Shown here: one piece after another, positions 24,478 to 36,781 of the stretch
Layout: each line of letters opens with the position of its first letter
How positions within the stretch are numbered: position 1 is the first letter of the stretch
Source of the DNA: Sthenelais limicola
Taxonomy: Eukaryota > Annelida > Polychaeta > Phyllodocida > Sigalionidae
Direction of reading: 5' to 3'
NCBI GenBank assembly: GCA_942159475.1
Contig: OW804095.1
Coordinates: 60,168,773 to 60,232,772, forward strand
Length of the DNA stretch: 64,000 bases
Made by a program: the position numbers and the translations under genes
The notes under the pieces: generated by a model
Told to the model about the DNA's origin: nothing
Seen by the model: only the letters and a program-made list of their open reading frames with translations
The model's database searches: none

Positions 24478-24520
24478 GGGAATTCCCTATGGGGAATGCC
24501 CGGGGAATCCCATGACGTCA
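24478..24520. promoter_or_regulatory. Cluster of two kappa-B-like sites and a CRE
   Basis: GGGAATTCCC (24478-24487), GGGGAATCCC (24502-24511) and the palindromic CRE TGACGTCA (24513-24520) lie within 43 bases. Both decamers fit the GGGRNNYYCC kappa-B consensus. The cluster lies between the divergent AbfB-like and PRIMPOL genes, where a promoter for PRIMPOL is expected. A similar grouping at 50465-50531 means it could also come from a repeat family. Confidence 0.4.
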
Positions 24521-25405
24521 TCAAATAATGTAAGCGCGAAAACCGAACCCTGGAACAGTCGCACAACGCAAACACCAGTTCAGAAGTTTACTTAGACATT
24601 ATTTATTTCTTAAATAATGGCTTCAAATCCAGTGTCTTTCAACAAGGTTTCTTTTTATGGACACAATCGGTGATTATTGATTATTCCTTCACACCTAGCT
24701 AAGCTTAAGTATTTACTGTATTTGTGAGTGACCGCAGGGCTCCCTCTCGTCTCTTTCAGCTACCGTATGTCTACCGTATGGTATGCTGCTAGTAGTGCCA
24801 GCAGTAGTGGCCTACCTACAGTACAGTAGAGTCTACACTTATCATCAGACATCACCATCATAGTCTGTAGGACTGTGTCATGACCTTGTCATTTCTGTTT
24901 AGTTCCATACGGTGATACCCTGTTATTTCCATTTAAGTGCAGACAGCAGTGCTAATTAATAACCAAAGATCAAACCGAGTTCAAACCGATCCCTGTACCC
25001 AACTGTTGGCACAGAGCTGGCGATGTTGGCAAGGAGTGGGACTGGGAGGCCCCTGGGGGGAGGCCCTATACACATTATGCTGTCCTAATCTAAGACTTTT
25101 GGCTTTTCCCATTCAATTACTATTTCACGACTGGGCCATTTACTGTTTTACAAACTATACACAATAGCTCACAATTCTGCAGTCTTTAAAGGCTTAATTG
25201 CTGCTATCATTACAATCGAACAATTAATATCAAGTACCGGTACGGCAATCGACGCTTCCCTTTTTTTATTATTATATAGGCCTATTATATCAATATCATG
25301 AAACAACGGTATCCGCCCCATTAACTTTTATTTTTTTCAATTCAATTTAGGAAAAGAAACAGCCTGCTATCAAAAACAGGGAACGTACCCCCGGAACGTA
25401 CCGTA

Positions 25406-27027
25406 CCCGACGGGCACTGAGTGCAATTGAATGTGATAGCAGTGCGATCATTTTGGGATTGACCGCAAACTAGTGAAGTGTGATACTTATGGCTATGAAT
25501 CACAGTGAAATTGACATGCCATTAGCAACCATTATGTGAAATCCATTGCGTCTATTTCCTCCTATGTTATTGGTGGTGTGACACTTGTGTTGGATCAAGT
25601 TCTCATTCATATTCATTTTAGTTTGTATTAAACATGTGTTACTCAACCAATTTCATCTGTGAATACATGTTTTCTTCAAAAGTGAATAATATTGCGACAA
25701 TGAAGCCACACAATGGGCTACAATATTTGGCACTGCACACTCACCTGGCATTCACAGCTCACTGTCGCACATCTGACACTCTAGGCTCACACTCAGTCTC
25801 TAACACTGAATCACAGAAACCCATACACACAACTAAACAATAAAATGCTACCTCCATACTAGCCAAATAATTATTACTTCTCAACTTCTTAAACTGTCAC
25901 TTAAATGTTTATATTAGTAATTCTGAGTGGCAGGTAACTTTGAAAGTCTGTAACTTCACTAATTTTTGGAGTATCAACAAAATTCTTTCCCTTTTATAAT
26001 GCTCATTTCCCCTTCAATACATTCCCGTGAGGTTTCTTTTTGTTTTTTTTAATATTAATTTTTGTATGTGACGTGTCACAGGAAAATGAGTCACTCCAAC
26101 CAATCCAATTAATTTGAGATCATCTACTGAACACTGACATAACTTTACAAATCAACCCATATCTTGGCAAATTCTGGGAATATTCAAAATTTTTTTTTGG
26201 TTATTGACTCAGGAGGACACGCAGATTCAGCACTTGTCAACGTTTCATGAGAACTGCCCATTATATAACACCAAGACAACCAGAACAATATCAGAATAAT
26301 ACTTCTCTGATATAAATATTCACTGTCATGTGTGATCTCAATCGCGCATATAATGTGCATTTAAAATCGCGTCTAAATACACTCACTCAATTGCCACACT
26401 CATTATTGAAAGACAGGTGGCGCAACTGGTAGCTGGGGTGCATTTACAATTTCTTTTCCAATGAAAGTGCTGCTAATACACTTGTGTGGCATTTATATCA
26501 ATATAGATATTCCACATCATGTACACAGGGATGTTATAAGTGATATATACCTCTATAGTTTATTTGTGTAATTTAGTTGTTTGATATGTAAAAAAGTTTT
26601 GATCAAGACATCCCCCATCATTGCATACTTCATTATCTGAACTAGGCTGGGCCACCATGTTTTCAAGTAGAACTGGAAAAGCCCTTCCCAGCAATGCGGA
26701 TGCCTAACAGGAAGGAAATATTGATGAAATGATTTATGTAATACCATGAAGAATCAATTATCAGTAATTCCGAATGGTATTATTTGCCAAATAAAAGTAA
26801 AAAAAATAGGTTGAAATTGCGCAAAATTCATGTTCTATTATCCCACCTAAAATGCCATAAGAATTTGCTAATTTTTGCACTTATATTGCGTTATACCCTT
26901 AGCGTGACTATCTCGCAATAATTGCGCAATAATTATTGCGTGAAAAGCGTCCACTCTCATCACAGAACTATGGCGAGATGATTGCGCATTAAAAATCGCG
27001 TAGAATCGCGCTCATTTGCCCGTCGGG
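25406..27027. mobile_element. TA-flanked element with short terminal inverted repeats (non-autonomous DNA transposon?)
   Basis: CCCGACGGGCA at 25406-25416 is matched by its reverse complement TGCCCGTCGGG at 27017-27027. Similarity continues inward in patches (TGAGTGC and GATC-like bases versus TGAGCGC). Both ends are bordered by TA (25404-25405 and 27028-27029), as in Tc1/mariner insertions. No transposase frame is seen in the 1.6 kb between. It ends 113 bases before the first recognised PRIMPOL exon, so it probably lies in PRIMPOL's first intron or 5' flank. Confidence 0.45.
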
Positions 27028-27140
27028 TAGGACTACCGGTACATAAGTTTCGTGCCATACGAAAGTTAATTCATAACGTTACACTCTCAACAATAAAGAT
27101 TCATAGCTTCCCATGAATAAAAAAAATGTTGGTTTTCTAG

Positions 27141-30100
27141 GAAAGATGCGTTAGCTGTAGTTGAGGCCAGGGTCCATCGGCGGATGAAACGTATGATTCG
27201 AACGACAGTCCCATATAAAAGCAGGTGAGGTCTAACGTCAATCCCTGGATGCTAATGAAAATAAGCTTTTTTTAGTCGTTTAGATGATCATTGCTTATTA
27301 TTTTAGCTATTTATTCATCCCTAACTAAAAACAAATCGGATGAAATAACTGTAAAATGCGGTATCCCCAAGGTACGGTACCGCCTTTGTAGCCTACACAT
27401 TCTATTGATATAGGCCTATGATCTAGTTCATGCTTGATAATAAGTCTTAATTGATACAGATTTACCTTGCTTCGAGTTGGAGCAAACTATGATCTAGTTT
27501 ATGCTTGATGACGGTGTGCAGTCATTTACTCATTACTGATTAGGGCCAACAGCATCATATCAAAAAGAATAGTGTAGGCTACCCTAAATGGTGAAGTAAT
27601 CAAAAACGTTTGAAGCTATAAATAGTTAGGACCATATTTTTAAGAACATACACAATTTGATATTATATAAATGATAAGAATTATCAATCTCTAGACAAAT
27701 ACACAAACTTACTAGTAGGCATATACCGTTGGTATATCTTCCCCTATCGATCGTCCCCTTAATTTATTATAGGGACATCTTCAACAAGCAAGCAATTATT
27801 GAGTGAGCTCCAACAACTGCTAAATAGAACAATAAAATAATTGAAAATCAAGATGATAGAGCAAATGTAAAAGAATATGCAAGAAAGCACAATCTATCAA
27901 CGTGTATCAAGTCTAAATCTAAGAAGGAAAACACATGTATCTGAGATGTTATCAAATGTATATTTTTCTGGTTATTAAATGTTAAAATTTTACTATTAAG
28001 ATCTGAATGTATTATATCACTTCACTAGAAATTCCCTCATATATATTTAATGACAATATAATTAAATAGATAATGGTGTATAATAAGTATTATGTGAACC
28101 GTCAGCTAGGCAATTACTATCTTTTTTTTTATGAATAAGTATGTTTAAACATGATTGTTCAAGTTGATTATTGTGTAATAGCAGGGCTACAAACGAAAAC
28201 CTTTGTCCAAATACAGAGATGTACGCATTTATAGAAATAAAAACGTTTACCAAACCGATATATTTTCTGACAGAATCTCTGGTCCCTGTAGTTCGTGGGA
28301 AGTGTTCCACCGACAAAACGAAGCATTTGAGTTCGTGAGGCAGTCTGGGCACCAAGTAAGGATTTCTTCCCATGGATTATGAAAAACTAGAATTTATACA
28401 AATTCATATGCGCCGGGAGGTATAATTAGATGTCCCTGGTATAAGACTAAACTATCAACTGATACTAGACGTTTGGATTTATTGACAACCTTAAAGTGCA
28501 ATTGCAAACGCCTTCTAGACATGTATATCCATTATGTATCTAATATTTATGAATTAAAGGTACCGTAGTGTATTTGATTCTGAATATATATTTAACTATT
28601 ACACATAGCAATTAGTCATTTGCCATCTGATATGTTTGTATTGCTGAATATTGCTTACGTAATACCATTGACTGAAATGCAATTCGTGCCCGAGCATTAC
28701 TTTACTTCATCAATGTTTTAGAAAGGAAAAACGTTTGACGCTACTAAAAATGTATTGTCAATTCTTTAACAGGAATTGTTTGTTTGGTCCTACGAAAGCG
28801 AAGTTTTTATGGAACGCAATGGCCAACGAATGTACCTTGCTGCAAGCTTGCCAAAGTTCTGGCACTATTACAGGTAAGTGTTAACATTCTATCTGTATTT
28901 TTTTGAAGGTTACCTTTACTATAATGTACTTCGATACATACAAATATCATTGTCGAGATAGTGTGTTCAAAGAAATTTATTTTTAAAATGATATGCTGTG
29001 TTAAGAGTCGGGCGAACATGGATTGCTGTTGTGTTAATTTATTTTTTGAACGATAGGAAACTATTATTTGAATGAATCGTCGTTTATTTATTTACAGTCA
29101 GCTTCCCACAAACCAGAAACATCATTATGAAGTTATTCCGGAAGGTACTTTTTCTGATTCTGATTACTTCAACGTTCAAATTTTAAAAGTTCAAATTTTG
29201 AATGCTAGTGCGAAAAATTAAATCTTCCTCAGTCAGAAACATCTACTTTGGTATCACCTTCATGCCTGATATTGTACATATATCTGTGAATTTAATAATA
29301 TCGGATAAAATGTCACAAGACTGGTACACAGTTCAATATAATTTTTTAAAGGTAAACCGTGCAAGCTTTACTTCGATCTTGAATACAGCAAAGAATACAA
29401 TCCCCACGCGGATGGCGGAGTAATGACCAGTATATTTATTAAGGTATTTCTTTTAAAATTGAATCCATATTTGCTTTTTGCCGTATATGTACTACAGTTT
29501 TGCTTTTCTTAATCAAATTCTTCATTCCGAAGGGCAAATGAGGGGGGGGGAAACATGTGATTTCTCACTTGAGAAGTGTAATTTTAACATTGATATAACT
29601 ATCTTGTTTTTGCCAGTATATCTGTTATCAACTGGAGAAGGTTTATGGTTTGGTATGCAGTGCAGAGCACGTGCTCCAACTCGAAGCAAGGTAAATTCAT
29701 GAAACATTTATTCAAGTTAAGTCATGATAACGCATTCCATTTTCGCCTTCAAACATTCCTACCAATCCCAGTAGTTCTCACTAAAGAAATGAGACTTTTG
29801 CCCCGAACCACACTTCCCTTGTATTCAAACGTGTTAATCAATATCATATTTGATTAACAAACCTTCATTTAATATGTTCATTTGCGATTTTTTATTAAAT
29901 CTCCGCCAATATATGCATGGTAACATGATGCAAGGTAAGGGTCTGGGTAAAACCTTCGTTCCTGAGGCGAAAATCATCAGTTGCGATCGGCGAATAAACA
30001 TGTTCACATTCCTACCAATTCAATGCTTACTTCCATCTTGCTATCGATACCATCTCCCAAGCTTTTATCTTTCCAGCACATCAATAAAATTCAGTCGTCA

Positions 30101-33100
30101 CCTTATTTTCAACCACAATGGTATAATCTTCAAGGATACCGACCATGCTGGTATGTGATTGCGACGGGAATGCTTTATGTATGGTTTACACATTATATTA
30201 CAACCTCCAAAAGAGCTGAGTTAATCTAGTGTAGTTACCAACCTCATCACAAGGTCTTTAATGTTACCATAGCTATGTATGAATATCTCTGGTTTTACCT
30301 CAGTGAAATATTTCTATAATTTCTGACTTGACGATCTCCAGGTTCTTTTGTCAAGTTTTGCTGCCAGGAGTTGGAGAGAATCCTGGACTGCAGTTCCACT
30401 GAGATTTCAAGCACCGATGTTACTGGTTGTAGTCACCAGAGTGCAGCAACACTGCACATGTGTGACTGTCCACGTTCTGGGGACATTATTGGACTAGCTA
30501 GGATGGGCGTTAATTTGAAAGATATAGAATCCCTCATAATATCTGATAAGGAAGGGAGACGACAAATGATATTCTGTGATAAAGGTATGTTGATATATGA
30601 ATTGGTGATTTGAGCTATAGGTTACTGCGTAGAACGAAAGCTATTGGTATTAATGGAAATTATAAATTGATGCAAAATGTCATTTTGTATTTCTTAAACT
30701 TGTTGTGTGTTTGACTGAATCCTTAACACTACATTCCCGTTGTTTTCATAGTCTATTCAATGGTGGTTAAATCATACGCATTACAGTCACCTAGATATGA
30801 GTGCTTATTAATTCAGTGAGATTCTGTATAAGGAGGGTAGTGATTATATGAGCGATATAGTGGATATTGGCCTACAATGAAAAAATAGCCCTTTTCAAAG
30901 ACTCAAGGCCTTGATATATGTTGCTTTTACAATATTATGAATAATGATTTGTGACCATTCTAAAATGGTAAGTTTGTTTTGCAGGTGTATATACAAAAAA
31001 CAGGAACTTTAGGTTATATCTCTCGTGTAAACTTGGAAAACAAAACCCTTTAATACTGTTCCAAGAACAAACTTCTACCCAGTCCATCCCGCAGTCGGAT
31101 AAAGATAACAAAAGGATGTTCACCGCATCCCTCGTTACTAATATAAGGTGGGTGTCCTAATGGCCCGAAATTAGGGGAATTTAGATTAAGAATATTTGTT
31201 TGTTTAATAAGTTTATTATATTAAATAATGCTGAGAAAGTTAATTAGGCATGTATAGATTTTCCATTGGCCTCGTGTTTAGTGTATGTTAGTGTAAGCCC
31301 GTTATTGTGCGTAACAAAAATGTCTCGATATCAATGTCGGCTAACAGTTCTCTACTACCTGAAATATTGAGGTAACATTTTTTTCTCATTTTCATACATC
31401 CCTATGAATGAACCGAATTATGTTCTAATGTTCCTTTAGTTTAAGGTACCAGCCTCTATATGGGGACATACAGAAAGACCTGTAGTGATATAGACTTATT
31501 GGTTATGTAATATGTAGGCTACATTTCTGAACATATATATATATGTTTGATTTGAGCGTTTTTGTAACACATGTTGTTATAATGTATTGGTCATTGCAGT
31601 GATACTACCAAACTTCTTTCATGGGAGTTTGCTGGAACTGAAAATGTAACCAATGTATCGAAGAATAGTCCTCGATTAAACCATAGTAATGGCGGTGAGT
31701 TATTTCGCTAAATCTTTTCGCATAATTTTCTATTTTACACCTACAAATATTTGACGAATTGTCTCCTTATTTCTTTATAGACTGTATAGTCTTCATGTAT
31801 GACCTGCTTGAAAATTATCCTATTTAGGATTTTACCAAAATATATTGTTGTCAACGATTACATGTAAAGAACATTTTTACAGCCTCTCGCTCATAAATAT
31901 ATATATTCCCCGTGCGTGAGTATACACGAGATAATGTGACCAGACCAATAAAAATAATTTTCTTTAAGAATGTGGCTCAACAATTTGTTTTTCCTACTTT
32001 CAGCTTCGGTCGAAGGTTGTGCTACAAAATCTCCTTATCCAGAAGTGGATGCGTTTGTATCGTCTGTAGTCTCGCATGGCAATTGCCACGGAAAGATCAG
32101 GCGCTGGGCTTACTTTAGCGATGCCGAAGTTCTTACTTATGACATTATTGGAAATAGATACTGTCACAATATAGGGAGACCTCACAAAAGTAATAATATA
32201 ATGTAAGTATGTTTGCCATAGGCATTACCAACAAAACTTGTAAATACATGGAGGTATCCACAAATTACATTTATTTACGAACATTTCTTTGACTCTATGA
32301 GTGGGACAGACAGACAGGGAGCAAGAGGATTACAAGAGACTCACGTGGATCACATTTTTCTTTCAAGGCTGTTCGAATTATAAAAAATGTTTCCTGTTCT
32401 ATGAATCGCAGAATGGTGTCAAATTATGTTTAATATTTATTATTACCAACAGGATTCTAGCAGATTTGCGGCAAGGTGTCTATTATCAAAAATGCCACGA
32501 CCCGGAATGTAAGGCCTCCAATTACAAATCCGAAGGTGAATCTTTTATTTCATCAAATTTACTGGCTCGTGAAAATTGTATGCCCTCATAAATTGGCAAA
32601 CCTATGTATTACGCAGATTGATTATTATTCCTTTCTTGTCTTACTCATCTAGTATAAAAAGGAAATAAAATATCTAGGCAAAGGATCGTCTGCTACTTCA
32701 CTTATTCAACCCTGGAAGTAGGTAGCTTGGATTATTGAATCCTTTATGAAATCGCAAATCTTTCTTCTTATTTAGAATGGCCGTTGCCCAGACCCGTCCT
32801 CCCTGCTGGCATATTGAATGACGATGATGACACCTTCGATTTCTTCACAGCAGGAGAGCGAATATATCCTCATTCGCACAGGGATTCTCATGGGGGTCAT
32901 GTCCAAGAGCTTTACGGCGAGGCTGGATCAGGAAATGATCGAAATATCTCAGGTTGCTCTACAATACCTAACAAAAGCTCTGTTCAGAAAGCGAATAAAA
33001 AAGGTATTCTAGTTGCGCCTGACAAGATGTCTGAGGCGGAAAAAGGTAGAGATAGCCAAGGATTTACCGATGTCGATATTTCTAGCGATGAGGACGATGA

Positions 33101-33161
33101 CTTAGTGACTGCCTTAGATTCCTTCGAGAAATGTAATAAGGCGTTTCATAATCATACCTGA
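27141..33161 (+). CDS. PRIMPOL: Primase-polymerase PrimPol (13 exons; start codon not located)
   Basis: Exons: 27141-27224, 28292-28355, 28773-28873, 29098-29144, 29352-29443, 29617-29690, 30077-30150, 30342-30584, 30985-31147, 31600-31694, 32004-32202, 32453-32535 and 32776-33161. All have AG/GT borders and matching phases, giving 567 residues; human PRIMPOL has 560. The archaeo-eukaryotic primase core is plain. Motif I is KLYFDLE (catalytic D and E), motif II is KFSRHLIF, and motif III is IFCDKGVYTKNRNFR with the third acidic residue. The zinc finger ligands follow as CHNIGRPH and CHDPEC. WEVFHRQNEAF marks the N-terminus. PrimPol re-primes stalled forks in nucleus and mitochondria. The first exon enters in mid-codon; comparison of motif I positions suggests about seven N-terminal residues are missing, on an unseen short exon. 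Confidence 0.92.
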
Positions 33162-33293
33162 ATCTACTTCCTTAAAAACAAGATTATACATCATTAATGC
33201 ACCAAAGTTATCTAATACTAGCAGCATGCAATATTAGAAATTCCAACTTGTTTTCTTGTACCTAGTTCTTAAACCGAAAGTGGAGTAGCATTT
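33162..33293 (+). other. PRIMPOL 3' UTR
   Basis: Sequence directly after the TGA stop. No AATAAA is seen before the 133-bp repeat begins. A candidate signal lies further on, at 34045-34050, so the 3' UTR may run through the repeat. Confidence 0.45.
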
Positions 33294-33426
33294 AACATTT
33301 AAGAAATTCTAGTCTGCTAACCGTAACGGTTTGTTTACCAAATTTGCACTAAAGTGCATAACACCTTGTCCACTGGGAATGTCTTCCAGATTCGCTATTA
33401 CTGTCTAATGCCAGTATTGATAAGGT
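33294..33426 (+). repeat. 133-bp sequence, copy 1 (inverted copy at 39424-39556)
   Basis: Runs from AACATTTAAGAAATTCTAG to CCAGTATTGATAAGGT. It matches the reverse complement of 39424-39556 base for base with about one difference and no length change. It has no terminal inverted repeats, A/B boxes or poly-A tail. Confidence 0.85.
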
Positions 33427-34044
33427 GATTTATTAGTATCCCTTTCATTTTTAACACTGATTATATTTGTTGTCCAAGTGGTGTGATACATTCGATTTGC
33501 TCGATTTATTTTTGTGAAGAAACTGTGATGAAAACTACAAAATAATTTCGGATTTCCCATTGACATTTCATAGAATCAAAATGACAATGTATAGAAATCT
33601 ATTAAAAAGATATCACTCTATATTCAACAAAAGAAATTGGATGGTTTCAGTGGATCTTTGCCATCTCATAGTTCCAGTGGATCTGTCCCATTTGAAACGG
33701 TTGCCTTTGCAGCCAGATGTTTTTCCTAGTAACCTTTGCTAAGCCATGTTTTCTGAGTAGGCATTTTTTATTATCAAATTCCCCGTTTATGCCACAACAC
33801 CCATTGTGTATTAGAGAATTTATTCGCAAGTTACCAATATCAAAGGGACAAATTGTGATATTGTCACTGTGAATACTATCTAGATGACAAAATTGTCAGA
33901 TTATATTGCCAATTTACTGTTATTACTTATATACTGATTATATTGTATGTTAGTGCCTCATCAATATTAAAAATGTACATTGTTTCTTTAAATGTTGTAG
34001 TAGGTCAGCTGAGAACATTATCTGTATATGATAAAATGCGGCTG

Positions 34045-34050
34045 AATAAA
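34045..34050 (+). terminator. Candidate polyadenylation signal
   Basis: AATAAA about 880 bases after the PRIMPOL stop, followed by CAAATACAAATACAAA. The adjacent short A-rich repeats could equally be the tail of a retroelement, so linkage to PRIMPOL is uncertain. Confidence 0.25.
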
Positions 34051-34216
34051 CAAATACAAATACAAAGCTTTGTTATATTCTTTTCCAACTCATCTGAAAG
34101 ACAATTTTTAAAAACATTTTTATTGCAGGGGGTGTACGTACTTTCAATATCGTCGCGATTACGCTCCTCCCATCCCGTCTTATTTCAATACAAATCTTAA
34201 ATGAAAATAAAAATGT

Positions 34217-34253
34217 GATGTGTGTGTGTGTGGGGGGGGGGGGGGGGGGGGGG
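34217..34253. repeat. (GT)n-Gn tract
   Basis: A GT run followed by more than 20 consecutive G on the plus strand. Able in principle to form G-quadruplex structures. Confidence 0.9.
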
Positions 34254-34791
34254 ACGGGTAAGACCAGGTGAGCGACTTATTTCATTTTGATATTAATATT
34301 GATTAGATAAGACATACTTCATTATTTCTTTAGTCTGATAGTTTAGTCTAAATTTCTTAGATCCGAGTCTAGGCTATTCGATGTTTAAGCAAGTTGGACC
34401 AATTTGACCGAAAGCAGGGAGGATTTTGTCGGGTTGTTTTTGCTACAGGACTTTATAAATGTACACATATATTTTATATATTATATATATTTGTAATAAC
34501 TGATAATGCAGCTTTTTTTTGTTTTAAAGCTTTTATTCATTTTCCTGCCTTCTGGGCTTCTACAAAGCTAGAACATGGTAATATAGGTGTATTAGCAAGC
34601 GAATGCGCATTGCCATTAAAAAGTCTCGTGCTGTAAGAAAGAAGAAAAGTATTTCAATCTTTTTCCGCTAGTCGGCGACACTAAGATTTGGAGCGTAAGC
34701 GTTTTTCCGCTCTTTCACACAAGATGGCGCTGCTGTAATTTCAGACGCTCTTTGCTTATTTATGTTTGTCGTCTAACCTGACTAAGCCACA

Positions 34792-36201
34792 TTACATATT
34801 CTCCGCTCTATCGGAGATATCCGCTAGTAGCTGCGACCACTTTTTCCTCTCCTCTCTGCTTATTTTTTTGTCTATTGCATTGATGTATATCTCAGATTTA
34901 ATCCTCCTTTTTAACTCCAGCAACAATGCTTTGAATTCAAGTCTTCCATCATAAAATAGCTTCTGCCTTTGTATGAATGCTTTTGTTTGCAACACTATCC
35001 AGTTAACAATTTTTGTATTCGCATTACAGTGATTAAAACCAAAAATTAAATCTTTGACGCTCATATCAATTTTGTTGTTCTTCATTTTTACCAGCTGTTC
35101 ATTGCGGTTGTCCCCATTAATATAACCTACCTCGACAATTATATTTAAAACTTCCACCCACAGCTTGTTAGTATTTCCGCATTTTACCAGAAAGTGACAT
35201 ATATTGTCTCTTTGACCACAGAAACTACAATCATATTTGGTTTTTATTCCCATGTTTTTCAAATGCTCGTTACATGTGATGGTACGGTGAAGCACTCTAT
35301 ATTGCAAGGTTTGCAGTCTTGTCTCTTTAGTAATTTTGTAGGGTAAACTAAAAATCTCTTTCCAGGATACCTGTTCAAATTCCTGATCCGAGAGACCCAA
35401 AAGATCTTGCCATTTATTTAGCTTCTCGAATTTCGGTTTTCTCTTGGATATTAGAGCAAAGTATATTTTTTTACTGCTGTCTTTCAATATATCGATTTTC
35501 ACCTTACCTATATTGATAATTATCTCACCAAGATCAGGAGCTTCAGGCTTATTTCTAAGGGCAGCCAACCAAGCTAAGGGTATTGCTTTTCTCACTGTAT
35601 TTCTCTGCGATTCTAGGGTGTCTAACTTAAAGTTTTTCTTTAATTCTATACTAGACATGAAATTTCCCAGAACATTTATTAAATCGCCTACACATATTAT
35701 GCCTTTTCTTTCCCATCTTTCGTAGTGGAGCATCTGACCCTTATGCTTGATCAACCTATTGCCCCAAATTCTCTCCTTTGCAATTTCAGCAGGTGTAGTT
35801 GGTGTCATGCGGTAGTAATATTTATTCCAGACTTGAAATACCTCTTTATAAAAACCATTTAACATTTTTTTTGGCATAAATCTGGCTAATATAATGTCTT
35901 CCAGTCTTCTTGCGAAAAAGGTATATATATTCATAGCTCTAAAGTTCATGGTTGTTGACTCGTGTATCAATCTCTGAATCCATTTTAATCTATTTGTTTC
36001 CACTATTTCATGAATAAGTCTTAGCCCAAGACCCCCATTTTCACATCTTTGTGAAAGAAAATCGGCACTTATTTGCCTGTGAGAGCCTTTGCAAACAAAA
36101 TTCATCATTATTTTATCAATTTTCTTTTTAGTGATTTCAGGGATTGATACACATGCCATTACATATTGGAATATGGGCAAGAGAAAAACGTTACAAACCA
36201 A
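34792..36201 (-). pseudogene. LINE reverse transcriptase, C-terminal half
   Basis: 469 codons without a stop. The nominal Met start is internal: the true frame runs upstream through KGR to the TTAA at 36212, then on the far side of the inserted MITE. Domains present are the post-catalytic connection region and a C-terminal zinc-binding segment with C-x2-C and H-x4-C (CSFCGQRDNICHFLVKC). Against the neighbouring plus-strand LINE it has roughly 40% identical residues in aligned stretches such as VCN..LL and RWVQR, so the two are separate families rather than one rearranged copy. Confidence 0.8.
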
Positions 36202-36215
36202 GACCCTACCTTTAA

Positions 36216-36781
36216 CCCATTCAGGGCGGGGGCAGTTTACACATATTTTTGCCTGGTGGACAGGGGCCCTTTTCCCCCTTTTTGGGCTTCAGGACGGGTG
36301 TTTAACACGAGGTTTAGGGTTTAAAAACACTTTAGGAATATTTTCTTCAAATAATATGTGTCATATGTACATCGTTTAATAGGTGTAAACAGTTATTGAT
36401 CATATTTTTTCATAATTTCTAGAATTTGGTCTTCAATAATTAAAATAAAGGGTCTCAATTGGGTGCAATATGGGGGCAACCTTGCTCCAAATTCTCTTTC
36501 CAGCATTTACATATGTTAGTTATGACGTCATCATTATTGTCTCCATGACAACACACCTATAAAAACATTTCTAATGTGTTTGTATACATATATTTCAAAT
36601 TTCATCAAAATCCGTTCATTTTTTATTAAGTTATGCCCCCTTCAATTTATATAAAAAATTGATGCCTTGAGGCATCACCCCGTCCCCTGGGCCAAATTAT
36701 GTGTGATGCCTTGAGGCATCAGCCCGTCCACTAAGCCATTTTGATGTTGATGCCTTGAGGCATCAGCCCGCCCTCAATGGG
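36216..36781. mobile_element. piggyBac-like MITE with TTAA target-site duplication
   Basis: Starts CCCATTCAGGGCGGG and ends with the reverse complement of CCCATTGAGGGCGGG; the 15-base terminal inverted repeats differ at one base. Both ends are flanked by TTAA (36212-36215 and 36782-36785), and the outermost bases are CCC...GGG, as in piggyBac elements. The 566 bases carry no transposase. Near the right end the palindrome GATGCCTTGAGGCATCA occurs three times (36661, 36704 and 36749) at 43-45-base spacing. Ignoring the element and one TTAA, the host LINE frame is continuous, which confirms the boundaries. Confidence 0.85.

Noticed and set aside
24617..24670. ATG at 24617 (MASNPVSFNK) as PRIMPOL start exon
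   Set aside because: The only nearby donor (AAG-GTTTCT) is weak and would leave phase 0, while the exon at 27141 needs phase 2.
29202..29423. Plus-strand frame of 73 codons within PRIMPOL
   Set aside because: It covers the catalytic exon 29352-29443 in the wrong frame; the true frame is set by the splice phases on both sides.
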